Under the pieces are notes generated by a model. The model did not search any database. It saw only the letters and a list, made by a program, of their open reading frames with translations, and was not told where the DNA came from. A stretch of 64,000 nt of DNA from assembly GCA_026120185.1 (NCBI GenBank), contig JANUWF010001783.1, positions 7,593,001-7,657,000 of the forward strand, in the 5' to 3' direction. Made by a program: the position numbers and the translations under genes. Of this stretch, positions 1 to 12,041 are shown one piece after another. Source of the stretch: Voacanga thouarsii (Eukaryota > Streptophyta > Magnoliopsida > Gentianales > Apocynaceae). Positions within the stretch are counted from its first letter, which is position 1, and each line of letters opens with the position of its first letter.

Positions 1-262
1 ATTTTTTTTTTTTGAAATAAAAGAACTGCATTAAGTGGATGAATTGGTCAAAATGGCCAAGATTACATCACGGGAGAAATTCTCATACCATTCACAGCTC
101 AAGCTTCAGCAACAAGATGGTCAAGTTTATTTCCATCATTAGGAATGAAAGAAACAGTATGTGAAGAAAAAATATAGAGCATATCTCGAATAAAATCAAT
201 AAGATGGCCAACAGTGGAGAAGTTTGGACCACGAGTTTTAATTTTTTTGAATCATATTCAAA
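1..262 (-). pseudogene. 3' end of a LINE-type RNase H domain with poly(A)-like tail
   Basis: Read on the minus strand, this piece encodes a decayed end of a plant non-LTR retrotransposon RNase H domain. There is a D-S-K-K stretch near 255, then a segment ending near 90 with the pattern SFIPNDGNKLDHLVAEA, which resembles the 'R..N..AD.LA..A' end of RVT_3 domains. The strand ends in an A-run (T-run at positions 2-13 on the + strand), as expected of a LINE 3' end. The N-terminal half of the same domain lies at 1166-1396 and its upstream part beyond the MULE at 12052. Family assignment is from motif memory only. Confidence 0.55.
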
Positions 263-1165
263 CAGTCACATTTAAAGATTAGATGTAGTAATATTGAATA
301 TGACACGGTAATACGATAAAAAAACGATACAATTGTAATGAGTTAGGGCTGAGGTTTCGTGGATTCAGGTTGACCCGTTTAATTTTAAATGTGTTCGGGT
401 CATAAACGGGTTTAACCTGTTTCAACCCACGAATCCGTTTCATTTTTTTTAATACTTATATTTAATACTTTTTGTAATACCTACAAATTTTACTATAGAA
501 AATTAGAAAATTTAATTTTTTTACATAAATTAATTGAATTAACTTTTATTATATGGATTAATTGAATTGTTTGTATGTCTATTTTGTTTAATTATATGAG
601 ACATCTTAAGAAAAATAAATGATGTTAATGTGGGTATTTACTTGATATATGGTAAATGAATCATTCTTAATTAATTATTATTTAGTATTTATAATAATAT
701 TATTATTACAATGACTTTTAGCTAGAGAAAATATTTTTTTGAACAATTCAATTTTATTATAAAACTACATTTGTTTAGATTTTTAAAATTAAATCTTATG
801 AATTTATTGAAATCTTTAAATGCTTAGTTGGATGGTTTGCTATTTTATTGGTTATTTATGACTTTATGAACTATTTTATTAGTTTTTTTTAATTTTATAT
901 GGTTTGATTTGATTTTTAAAATTTTTTTGCATAATGAGTAGACAGATTGGAGAGTTTAGTAGGTATTCGGATGAGTAGGTTTAGTAATTATTCATTTAAT
1001 TTTTGTATTTAATCGTGTTAATCGGTTTTATAACACAAACATGATACGAAAATAAACGAATTGACATGACACGCCACGTTTATTAATCGGATCGTATTCG
1101 AATGAGTCTGTCGTGTGTAATTATCCCAAATTAACACGACCCGTCAACCCGAACACGATACGATT
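263..1165. mobile_element. Probable non-autonomous hAT-like element (about 0.9 kb)
   Basis: This AT-rich, non-coding block separates the two halves of the RNase H domain and has no open frame of its own. Both ends carry related words (ATACGAT and GATACGAT, tracts such as 'gacccgt' and 'cgggtcataaacgggt') in inverted arrangement. Such words are common in short hAT-derived elements of eudicots. Exact ends and target duplication could not be fixed by eye. It could also be unrelated intergenic sequence brought in by rearrangement. Confidence 0.35.
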
Positions 1166-1404
1166 TTCTCAGTGAAGCCATTTAAAACGATAAAACGAAT
1201 GCCCATTAAGAATGCATAAATTTCTACAAATTTAACATCACAATAAAAAGGAATTCGCAAAAATAACGCACACAAAATTTGATTAGCTAAATTTTTAACA
1301 ACAATCCCAGCAGCCGCGGTGGAGCCGGCAAGAGCGCAATCAAAGTTAATCTTTACTTGTCCATCATGAGGAGGCAACTAACGCACAAAGGAAGTGGTTG
1401 TAGG
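1166..1404 (-). pseudogene. RNase H domain (LINE-type), N-terminal half
   Basis: The minus-strand frame contains PPHDGQVKINFDCAL followed by AAAGIVVKN, the typical opening beta strand of plant RVT_3/RNase H domains with the first catalytic Asp. A Y-A-F-L-M-G-I-R-F helix follows, and the frame then runs into the 263-1165 block. A TAG lies just upstream (1378-1380). The sequence continues on the far side of the MULE at 12052-12140 after removing one copy of the 9-bp duplication, so this was one segment before the MULE inserted. No intact catalytic set remains. Confidence 0.7.
1396..1404. repeat. MULE target-site duplication, left copy
   Basis: GGTTGTAGG here pairs with GATTGTAGG at 12042-12050, one mismatch in nine. 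It lies immediately outside the inverted repeat, and the flanking RNase H reading frame continues across the pair. Confidence 0.85.
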
Positions 1405-1603
1405 TGGGTTTTTGACCAAAATGGGTTCGTTTTGGAATGTCCACCCGTAATTAGGTTCGAAATCTGACACTGGCCCGTGGAGGAGGTTCCTCGCGTTTGC
1501 CAGACGCGAGGTATGCTGACACCTCGCATCCGGCAAACGCGAGGTTACTTTTTGATACAAAACACCCCGTGTAGGGGTCTCCTCGCGTCAAGCAGACGCG
1601 AGG
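1405..1603. repeat. MULE left terminal inverted repeat with three GC-rich hairpins
   Basis: The outer roughly 140 bp match the complement of 11911-12041. Within and just inside are three 23-bp near-perfect palindromes with CCTCGCG...CGCGAGG arms at 1489-1511, 1522-1544 and 1581-1603. The surrounding element is strongly AT-rich, so these CpG-containing hairpins stand out. They may be transposase binding sites or promoter/silencing elements; that is inference. Confidence 0.85.
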
Positions 1604-1639
1604 TCTGACTTTGTTTCATTTTCCCACCGCGGAAATCGC

Positions 1640-3850
1640 CCGTATAATCATATTTTCTTTAATTTTTCGCATATTTTCAACAAAGCACATTTTCGAGTGC
1701 TTTCTGGCTATCACGGGCGATATCTACCATTTTTTCTCACTTCTGCCAATTATTTTTTTTAAAAAATAGGAATAAAAATAATTATAATTTTTTTAAAAAA
1801 TGAAAATATTATTAGTAAATTATTAAAATTTAATTATAAAAAAAATTTAATTAGTAAATATTGTCATGAATCTTTCATGAATATTTATTAAATAATATTT
1901 GTGTAATTGAATTAATATTTAATACTTTGTGACGGCACTTTTTTTTATCAGAATATTTTCATCGCAATAATTATAATTTTTTTAATTTTAATTACTCATA
2001 CAAATTTATTTTTACGTATTATTTGTCTAAATTTTATTTTTATTTACATTAATTAAATATTTATTATTTTTTTATGGATTCACAGTTAATTTTGTATTTT
2101 TTTTTAAATTTGCCAATTTTTTTTTTTATAAATAAGGATAAAAATAATTATAATTTCTAAATAAATTTGAGAATATTGTTAGTCAATTATTATAATTTAA
2201 CTATAACACACGTTTTGAGTTTAATTGTTAGTTAAAATATCAGTTATAATATTTACTTATTGATATTATAAATATCAATTATTTGTAAAAAGTATAAATA
2301 TTTTACATATCAATTATCTAAATTTTATAAAGTCTATCATCTAAAAATTATGTTTAAATTTAAATATCAATTATGTAAATTTATAATCCCCTTATATTTT
2401 AATTCGAATAATCTATTTTTAACCAAAATTCAATAATATGTGAAGAATTAAAGAGTATTTTTAACCAGAGTACTTTTCTTGATTGGTGCAAATGGTGGGG
2501 TTGTGAATGAGTCCACCATAAATTCCCTAGCTCGTCTACTTCAATATAATTTGCTACAGGACATTTTGCTTATATTCTATCCATGAGAAGAGTTGGACTC
2601 ATTTAGAATATAAAAAAAATAAATATAATTTATTGAAAGAATAAAAATAATTATAATTTTTAAATAAATTTAAAAATATTAAAATTTAGAATTTATTGAT
2701 GCTATAAATATTTACAAATATTAATTATTTAAATTTTATAAACTCTATTATTGGAAAATTATGTTCACATTTAAATCTCAATTGTGTAAATTTATAATTC
2801 TCTTATATTTTAATTTGAACAATATATTATTTAATAAACTCTATTATGTAAATTTATAATCCTCTTATGTCAATTATTTAAATTTTATAAACTCTATTAT
2901 TGAATAATCTATTTTTTTTACCAAAATTTAATATGTAAAAAATTAAAGAAAATATGCAAATACTAAATTTTATTTTTAGCGAATAATAGTTTGAATTATA
3001 GTTGAATATTTTAGTGAAAAATAAGTTGTGAATCTTTTATGAATATTTATTAAATAATACTCGAGTGATTGAATTACTATTTAATATTTCGTGACGGCAC
3101 TTTTTTTTGTCAGAATATTTTCATTGCAATAATTATAATTTTTTAATTTTAATTATTCATACAAATTTAATTTTATGTATTATTTGTCTAAATTTTATTT
3201 TTATTTACATTAATTAAATATTTATTATTAATTTTTTTGATAGATTCACAATTAATTTTGTATTTTTGAAATTTGCCAAAAAAAATTTATAAATAGGGAT
3301 AAAATAATTATAATTCGTAAATAAATTTAGAAATATTGTCAGTAAATTATTAAAATTTAACTGTAACACACGTTTTGAATTTAATTGTTAGCTAGAGTTT
3401 AAGGTTAATATTTATTTATTGATACTATAAATATCAATTATTTGCAAAAAGTATAAATATTTCAAATATCAGTTATCTAAATTTTATAAACTCTATTATT
3501 TAAAAATTATGTTCAAATTTAAATCTCAATTATGTAAATTTATAATCCCCTTATATTTTAATTCGGATAATCTAGTTTTTACCAAAATTTAATAATATGT
3601 GAAAAATTAAAAAAAAAATATGCGAAGACTAAATTTTATTTTTAGTGAATAGTAGTTTGAATTATAATTGAATATTTTCTTAAATATTTTAGTGAAAAGT
3701 AAGTCGTGAATCTTTCGGGAATATTTATTAAATAATACTCGAATGATTGAATTACTATTTAATATTTCGTGAATGTTTTCGATAATTATAATTGAATACT
3801 TTAGTAAAAATAAGTCGATCTACCAAATAACTTTATTACATATGAATTCG
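1640..3850. repeat. AT-rich MULE arm with two copies of a roughly 550-bp direct repeat
   Basis: There is no coding region. Roughly 1860-2470 and 3020-3620 are diverged direct copies: both contain GTGACGGCACTTTTTTTT, a CACACGTTTTGA word and the same order of AT-rich blocks. A third partial copy is visible at about 3700-3820. The repeat probably arose by internal duplication in the subterminal arm. It lies downstream of the plant-mobile-domain gene. Confidence 0.65.
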
Positions 3851-3859
3851 TCAAAAAAA

Positions 3860-6132
3860 ATGGATGAAAGCTAGTCCCACAATAAAATTCTCGACGGTTC
3901 CTTGGAGGTTGAACTCGTCTTCGAGGTTGTTCTTAAGGTTGTGATTCAGGTTGTACCTCATTATGTTCTTCTGTAGCGTATGAGGGACCTGCAATTTCTT
4001 CAGACTATGTATGCCATCTACGAGATCACTCAGTAGAGGGACCAATATCATATTCACCGACGGAAGAATGGCGTTTAGTATCGAAAACTAGATGCTGTGG
4101 AGTGACGAATTCATCAATAGCTGCAGGATCACTGGCCACATAATCACCTTCATCTGCTGGCACAAGTGAGTAGTGATCCTGTTGAGGGACTTCATCAGCT
4201 GTAGCCCGACGACGTGCCTGCCTACCGCCTCTCCGAATCGGTGGTACTTCTCAAGGGACTTGTTGTGGAGTCGGCGGTATCGGATCGGAAGTGTAAGATC
4301 GTCTTGATGGCTCGTACGGTATGCGCTGTATACGATCTGCTTCGCCAACAGCAGTCAACGTACGCCTGGCAATATCTGATATCCTCTCGACTGATTGTGC
4401 CAGCAATGGTTCAGCATGTTAAGTTGGTGCAGTGTCGCTTAGATGCAAAATTCGGTGGAGCGCATCGGTCTGCACATGTATTTTAAAAAATTGTTAATAA
4501 AAATATACAAAATTAGAACTTCTCTATATATGTACACATGAGAAAAAATTTTACTTACACATAATTCAGCTATTGTGCTGCTAGATTGATAGCCCACGGG
4601 GTTCGGTTGCTATATGGTCGGATTGCCAATTAATCGTCATGTGCGTCTCCAATACCACTCAGCATATCCATCCGCGACCACACTTTCACCAAAAGTGGGC
4701 TGTCCTATCAAAACATATGCCTGACGGTTTATCCAGTTAGCGAGGTGCAGCGCATCAACATCATCCCACCCACCACCAGTCGTCCGCATGTCACGATGAT
4801 GCAAATCTACCCCCGTGTCAACGGCATCAGGAATTGGCTGCACCAATCTAAATTGCCGTTGGACTTGATCAGGACGATGTAACTCTATCGTCTCCCAACA
4901 CAATAGAGACGTAACAGACATCCAAATGTTTCTCCCGTGTGTGCAGTACGGGGGTAGGGATGCCAACATGTGCTCGTCATAAGGACACCATATAAACTGT
5001 GAAATGAGATATATAACAGTAAATAGTAAATCAGTGCATATTTATTATAATTGATTGCAAATTCATAATAGTTAGACTTACATGATTATATCGCATTCGA
5101 TCCAACTGATCCCTGTATGCAAGCAGAACGTGTGTTGGGGTGCGGGAAAGCTCAAGTGGACCCTGCCATGCTGAACCTCTAGGCGCGTCGGGAGGTATAT
5201 CCTCTATCGACCGTACTCTGTCCGGTCTAATGGTTGGAATGCGCTCCCAAGCCCATAACTATCACAATATAAGTAAAATTTTAGTTTTAGCCACATATCC
5301 CACGATCATTTTTTGAATAAAAGCTTAAAAAAATAGTTAATTTAAATTTGATTTTATTTCAAACCTGAATCAACAAAAGTGGACCACTTATTTGATGCGC
5401 CATATAGTTTGTTGCATTGTACATACATCGATATAAATGAGCCAGTGCCGCACTACCCCAACTAATTGTGCCAGACAATTGTAGATCTCGTATATATCGT
5501 AGGAAGCGTAAATGAACCCGATTCCCAGATTTGTCCGAAAATAAAAACCCACCAATAAGCTGCATGATGCGACACCGTGCATGTTGTGCAACCATATCCG
5601 GTGTCGCGTATGGCTGGAACGGCTGAGTAAGGGCTCTCTCGATAGAGCTCAACTTCAAACGAGACCCGTCTAGGTTTGTGCTCGTGGGTCGAAAACCAAG
5701 CAATGTTTCGCACATGTTTAACAACTCTGCTTGCGGATAAGTTGATCCACGGCCAATAACTGGCTCACCGTCCACGGGTAAGCCGAAGAGGACCTCTACG
5801 TCTTGCAAGGTAATTGTGGCCTCTCCGACTGGTAAGTGGAAGGTGTGCGTCTCTTGACGCCATCTCTCCACCAACGCTGTAATAAGTGGATGATCAACCT
5901 TCGTGTACGGTAAACGAATGACTCCACCGAACCCGGCCAACTCCATAAGTTGCTGGACACGGGGATCGAGTGGCTGAGCAACCCAAAAGGCGCTGTCATT
6001 GCGCCTTGCACTAAGGACAGTATCTGGTAATTGTCCTGCCCAAATATGCATAGATCTATGTCTATGTTGCATGGTTAACACGTCTGGTATAATTGGGCCG
6101 GGGTCAACTCCATTAGCCGTAGGCTCGTACAT
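3860..6132 (-). pseudogene. Plant mobile domain (MAIN-like) gene of the MULE, decayed
   Basis: The product belongs to the plant mobile domain (PMD, 'aminotransferase-like') family, found in host MAIN/MAIL proteins and as cargo of plant transposons. Exon 1 (6132-5365) has LDPRVQQLMELAGFGGV and the hallmark FHLPVGEATITLQDV followed by LFGLPVDG. Exon 2 (5258-5082) begins LWAWERIP. Exon 3 (4996-4559) has FIWCPYD and WYWRRT. Exon 4 (from 4469) is a low-complexity tail. All three junctions have GT-AG borders in phase 0. The frame is broken by TGA 4637-4639, TAG 4610-4612, TAA 4419-4421 and further stops in the tail; most fit a C-to-T change in CGA, CAG or CAA. The start codon is the first Met just inside a possible 3' splice site at 6138. 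It lies 300 bp downstream of the transposase gene on the same strand. Confidence 0.85.
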
Positions 6133-6431
6133 GATGTCCTGAAATGAAAACAACAATAAAGAATTTGTCATTTTATTAATGGATATAAAATGCATAAAAA
6201 TGTTATAAATGGAAATGAGTAAAGACATGAAATGAATTTGTAGAACATCAAATAAAAACCAATTAAACGAATCGAATAAAGTAAAGACCAATTAAAACAG
6301 AGTACTTAATACACCAATTTAAGGTTAACACTTTCCCCAAATGTCATTTTATGCACAAGTTATATAGCAATACATAAGGTGTACATAATACAACATTGAA
6401 ACTTGATACATCAATACATAAATTAAAGATA

Positions 6432-9206
6432 TCAACTCCGTTGAATGGCACTGTTGGGGCAATTTCTCCTGTTGTGTCCAGTCTGGTGACAGTTCCTACA
6501 ACGTGGCGGCGAATCAGGGTTGCGCTCGTCCATCTCATTTCTAATCCTCGATGTCCTCATACGACCCCAACAACGGTTCTTAAATCGGTACGGATTCGGT
6601 GCCAACGTAAAGGGGGGAGTGCGCCAATAATCCTCATGAGGAATATGTCTAAACTGTCCTGTGAATGTCATTTTGTAGTACGGTGTCGTGTTCAATGGTG
6701 ACACGAGATCCCCAGGATTCAACTCTACCTGCTGACAAGCTGTAAATGCGTGCAAACAAGGTATTCCATATATTTCCCACTTGGCACAACTGCATGTTCT
6801 TGAACCAAGATCAACTTGATATGTATTATTTCCCTTACCATGCTCGCGATATCCTGACACAACACAAAAAATGCCCCGACCTTGGTCATAAGCTTGCACA
6901 CGATGGCTTCTCCCCTTTGTCTTATTCTGTATAAATTTGGACCATATCTTAGAAGGAAAGTGATATCGACCGTGATTGGCCTCCTATCTATGGTCATTAA
7001 AGTACTTAACTGTTTTCTTGAATGAAGACTCGACGATCACCTTGATGGGTAGAGCACGTATGCCTTTGACAACACGGTTGAATGATTCCGCCAAATTCGT
7101 TGTCATATTCCCGTATCGATACCCACCATCGTAAGCAAGAGTCCACTGCTCCAATGGAATCGCATCAAGCCATGCCTTTGCAAGGGGACTTAATATATTT
7201 ATTTCATCCATAATCCTCAAAAATTTACGTTTCTTACTGTGCGTACTAGCCGTATACATCAATTTCTTCAATTGGTGGTTCCTGAACTTCGCATTGAAGT
7301 TACTCCGAATATGTCTGAGACAGAATCTATGCACTGCTAATGGCTCTTGCCAGAGAGGCTGTCGATGTACCGCGTTCACTATCCCCTTGTGCCGATCTGA
7401 TATCAAACATACCTTACGATCCCCTAGAACATGTGCCCTCAGTAACCACAAAAACCATCCCCAACTCTCATTGGTTTTTTCATCCACAACTGCAAATGTA
7501 AAGGGCAATATATGATTGTTTGCATCTTGACCAATTGCCGTCAAAAGCTTTCCCTTGTATATACCTCTAAGGAATGTCCCATCAATGCTGATTACTGGCT
7601 TCATGTGAATGAAAGCATCAATACATGGTTTGAAAGACCAAAAAACAGATCCAAAAGTCTTGACACTATTGCTGTCAAATGGTAAATGTTGCCACTCAAT
7701 TACCGTCCTTGGATTCGAATCCTGCAGTGCAAGTATGAATCGTGGCAACTACTCGAATGAAGAAGGCCAATCCCCATAAACCATCTCAATAGCCATCCTC
7801 CTGGCATTCCATCCTTTTTTGTGAGATGAGCTAAAATGCAATACATTCTGAATATGACTATTAATCTCGCGCACTGTAATCTCAGACCTATCGTGTATCA
7901 TAGTCATAATGTGCTTTGGCATAAAATTGGCGCTCATATTGCGGTGGTTTCCATCGACTGTCTGAACTAAACAAATATGCTCTCCGTGCCAACGAGTAAT
8001 TTGCCATAAATTGTACTTTGCTTTCTTCCGCGCACGGATCCGCCAATAACATCGATGTTCGTCAGTAGAATTTTTGCACTCAGCAATCCAAAGTGTAGAC
8101 TTACTTTCTAGGACCGTAAACTCTCGACCCATTCTCACGGACCATGACCTAACAACCCACAGTAGCTCATCCTTGTCCTTGAACTACATTCCGACACACA
8201 AATCATTATTTGATTCTGACCAGAAATTCATTCCAGAACCGCCTGTTGCAATTCTATCGTTATCATATTCTCTATCTGGAGAATTATTCAACCTATCAAG
8301 GTACTCAGAATATGGTGGATTGTATAAGCGCTTCGGTACGCTGACCCCATAATCAGGCTGAGATATTACAGAATGATCAGGGAATGCAAAAGTATTGGGC
8401 ATCGTAGAAGAACTAGGGAATGCAAAAGTACCCGACATCGTAGAAGGACCGACCATTTCAACTCTAACATCATCGTCTGCATCATCCTCGTCAGGACTCT
8501 CATCAGCAATAGGTCCATCCACATCCGATGTAGGTCCTAAACCATCTACAGTTGCCTCAGGAGTACCAACCCAAACGGGCTCTCGAGTAACCCAATCATC
8601 AACTGGAGTGATGTGCTGCGGAACACCCAAATCAGCACCTGGAAACAATGGCAAAACTGCCTCGGTATGGGATGGTTGAATGTGCTCATGATATTCTTGT
8701 ATTGAAGGTGCTTCGGGTTGGTTGAATCTTATTGGGGAGTTATAATGCGACTGAAACACATCATGATGTATAGGCAGAGAACTACTTGGTAATGGTGGTA
8801 TTTGTAGATACGGAGCTGGTGTAGGATTGGCTTGAACTTCAACACTTGGAGCAACTGTAGGGGTATGCAACATCTCATACTTTACATGCAAATCAACTGG
8901 TTGTCCCCCCGCAATGGATGCATAATACCACAAATTTTCCATATCCTCATCGCCAGTAATATTTCCTGTTGTAGACCTCCCGACATTACCAACGGAAGCG
9001 TCTTCTCGTATCGTGATTTGCAACTTTACAGTAGACACGTCCAAGCCTCGAATCGCACATATTTTATTGACTAAGGCAGCATAATTTACTCGATTTCTAA
9101 CAAGCAATGCCTTGCGATAGGGACCGTCAAAAAAATCACCATTTGCGGTGCGAATAATCTCGCAGTCCCAATAGAACCGTAATCTTACAGGTTGTTCCAA
9201 TGACAT
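6432..9206 (-). pseudogene. MULE (MURA-type) transposase, one frame broken by three amber stops
   Basis: One uninterrupted frame of about 924 codons, apart from TAG at 8184-8186, 7749-7751 and 6984-6986. Order on the minus strand: a PB1-like N-terminal region (MSLEQPVRLRFYWD, about 9206-8880) and an acidic, proline-rich linker; a MuDR DNA-binding region with a C...C.W.IRA pattern (about 8080-7960); and the MULE DDE domain with ISIDGTF (first Asp at 7581-7583), LISDRHKGI and the C..H of FCLRHI. A SWIM zinc finger (CSCAKWEIYGIPCLHA, about 6795) and a CCHC knuckle (CRNCHQTGHNRRNC, about 6480) follow, with TGA at 6432. Each amber falls where Gln fits the family consensus. The Met at 9206 is preferred over an upstream Met at 9260 because the family homology starts there. 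Without readthrough it cannot make full-length transposase. Confidence 0.93.
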
Positions 9207-9260
9207 TGTACCTAAATAAGTTAGATATTTTTTTTCTATTAAATAATTAAATTCTATCAA

Positions 9261-11530
9261 ATGTTATAAATATTATACTGTACAAACCAATATCAAATAA
9301 ATCAATTAACCAGAACAGGCTCAAAATCTATGCTTTCTATTAAATAATTAAATTCTAACAAAATCCATACTTTTTTTTTAATGACAACAATTACAAAAAA
9401 AATCTACATGAACTAATTCGAACTAATTCAACATGAACTAAGTGTCTTCTTAATGTTCCCGTGTCAAAATTAACTCTTATTCAAGATGTATATAAAATGT
9501 TAATTTTAGTTTTAATTTAAAGAAATTGAAATTAATTGGATAATTTTTATTTAATTCAAATAATGACTATTTCAAAATATTCAATTTCTCAAATATTTGA
9601 AAATTTGAAAATATTAATATTCTACATTTAATTAGTTTTTTATTTTATAATTTCACTCTAACTTTTTTTTTTTGGTTTTACTTGAAAAAATCTGAAAATT
9701 CAAAAAAAAAATAAAAAAAATCTAACACCCAACTATATTTCCATGTAAAACTCAAATATTAATATTCTTATTCGTTTAAGATAAAAAAAATAAAAAATGT
9801 TTAACAAAAATAATTTAATTATATTAACTAATTTTTTATTAAAATAAAAAATAATCGAATTTCATAACATCTATATAAATCTCAAATCTTCCTCGCATCT
9901 CAATTAAAAATTCTAACAAAAGTTTTATTTTTATTTCTTGATAACAATTACAAAGAAATATAATATGAACTAATTAAGATAATTAACAGCTATAATAATA
10001 ATAAAAATTAATATATGGATTTAATTTTTTCTACTTAATTTTTATATAAAATATTAATATTAAATATTTGAAAAGGATAAAATATTATTTTTTTTAACTT
10101 CATATGCTTATTGTCCATAAATTAATTTTATATTATTTTTTAATTATTGAAATTAATTTTATATCAATACCATCGTTTAATTTTAATTTCAAAAATTAAA
10201 ATCTTAGATAATTTCATACATTTTATTTTAATATTTCAATTTTAATTTGTATATAAAAATGGAAGGACTTTTTTTTTTAAAAAAAAAAAATCTTTCACTC
10301 AACATTAATTTTTTTCATTTTATTTATGCCTAAATTGTCAAATGGAGAAATTAATTTTTTTTCTTAGTTAGATATTACAAATTTACAAATTTAATGTTGT
10401 AAATTGCATCAAAAAATTTATTAATCTTCATGTTAATTTATTTAGAGAAATATTCTTGTTTAATTTTTATTTCATAAAATATATATCTAAAAAATTTTGA
10501 AAAAGAAATTGAAGTCTCTTCTTAATATTCAACATTCAAAATTAAATCTTCTTCAAATTGTATATAAAATATATTTTTTTGTTTTAATTTAAAGAAATTA
10601 AAATTAATTAATATTTTAATATTTATTTAATTCAAACGACTATTTCGAAATATTCAAATTCTCAAATATATGAATTTTTAATATTAATATTTCAAATTTA
10701 ATTATATCCAAAAAAAATAAGGATAGGTCTTTTAATTGTATCCAAATTTAATGTTTGAAAATTTCTAAAAGGATGGATAAAACTATATCTATTTATATGC
10801 TTCAATATATATGCCAAACGGATTAAATTGAAAGTTTCAGACCATTAGACAATTCCAGTCCAACATCATTCATAGATTTATTTCATACAAGTGTTTTTTA
10901 TTCTAAATTTATTATAATTTTTATTCTAAATTTTTCTATCTGAAAATAATTTATAATTTATTCTAATTCACTATATATATATTTTTTCAATTTCACTTGA
11001 AAAAAATGGAGGGCTCCCGCATCTCACTCAATTTGCAGTCCGTAAATTCTAATAATTTCATGCTCACCAAAACAACCAAATTAAACTATAGCAAATACTC
11101 ACCGAAATAAATAACAATAACTTATAAAAAAAATTCATATTTTCACAAAATATATATCCAAACAGTTTATATAATATGATAAAATAATAACAAATTTTTT
11201 TATTCACTGTAAGAACTTGTGATCAAGGGTGGAATGAAAATATACTGCTATTAAATTTCTTCTTCCTAAATAGACATTTTATGGAATAGATCATGTGACA
11301 GTATAATATCCGGTGCAGTTTCTACTTTTGACTTCGATATAACCATGCAAAGAGGAACCTCAAGCTCTTTATCCTCCTTAGTTGTTTACCTTAGCAGACA
11401 GGTTTTTGATTCTGTGAAATGGAGAAAATAATTTTTTTAGCAATTTTACTTGCTTACATAATAACAGATAATTTTATAAAATTGTCAATCTATGATAATA
11501 ATAAAAAATAAAAAAAAAACTTGAAGAGCT
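9261..11530. repeat. AT-rich 5' arm of the MULE with a direct repeat
   Basis: Non-coding and very AT-rich; it should contain the transposase promoter, but I see no confident TATA assignment. Segments about 9447-9640 and 10512-10705 are diverged direct copies sharing the order 'tcttaat...', 'tgtatataaaat', 'tttaatttaaagaaatt' and 'tatttaattcaaa'. Spacing is about 1.07 kb, similar to the duplication on the other side of the element. Confidence 0.55.
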
Positions 11531-11739
11531 TGAACTTTACCGTCAATATGAAGGATGGCAGTGGACTTCTATCGCAAGACGGGCGAAATTTCTATTGCCA
11601 ATTATGTGTTGGCCGGGATGGCAATGAGAAGAGAAGAAGAGCCAGAGAAGAGCAGAGAAATTGGAGAAGAAGAAATTTGGCGGGAAGGAAGAAATAAATA
11701 GAGAGAGTGTCGGTGGAGAAAGCAGCAACCCGTGATCAA

Positions 11740-12041
11740 AAGCTGTTTTCTGTCAAGCCTCGCGTCTGCCAGACGCGAGGTGCACTGACCTCGCCTGACA
11801 AAAGCTGCTATTTCTCTGAAAAAGAGGTTGTCGAGACTGCAAAGTCGGTCAGAGCCAGGCTTCGCGTCTGGCAGACGCGAGGATACCTGTCCACGGCCAG
11901 AATGAGTTCACCTCGCGTTTGCCGGACGCGAGGTGTCAGCATACCTCGCGTCGCGAGGAACCTCCTCCACGGGCTAGGGTCGGATTTCGAACTTAATTAC
12001 GGGTGAACATTCCAAAACGAACCCATTTTGATCAAAAACCC
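11740..12041. repeat. MULE right terminal inverted repeat with four GC-rich hairpins
   Basis: About 11911-12041 is the inverted match of the left end. Palindromes with CCTCGCG/CGCGAGG arms lie at 11758-11780, 11860-11882 and 11911-11933. A collapsed 15-bp version that lost the loop (CCTCGCGTCGCGAGG) lies at 11944-11958. The innermost two are outside the strict terminal repeat, so the hairpin array is longer than the repeat itself. Confidence 0.85.

Larger units (their letters stand above)
1405..12041 (-). mobile_element. Mutator-like element (MULE) carrying transposase and plant-mobile-domain genes
   Basis: The ends are inverted copies (GGGTTTTTGAYCAAAATGGG on the left, its complement on the right) extending about 140 bp. 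The flanks are GGTTGTAGG (1396-1404) and GATTGTAGG (12042-12050), an 8/9 match to the 9-bp target duplication typical of MULEs. Inside are two minus-strand genes, transposase (6432-9206) and plant mobile domain (about 3860-6132). AT-rich non-coding arms lie on both sides. The element interrupts a LINE RNase H segment. Premature stops in both genes mean it is now non-autonomous. Confidence 0.9.

Noticed and set aside
1489..1603. Regularly repeated GC-rich palindromes that might suggest a CRISPR-like array
   Set aside because: Spacing is irregular, the copies lie in a MULE inverted repeat, and the host is a plant.
8395..8679. Plus-strand open frames opposite the transposase gene
   Set aside because: They are antisense shadows of the acidic, proline-rich transposase linker and carry no homology.
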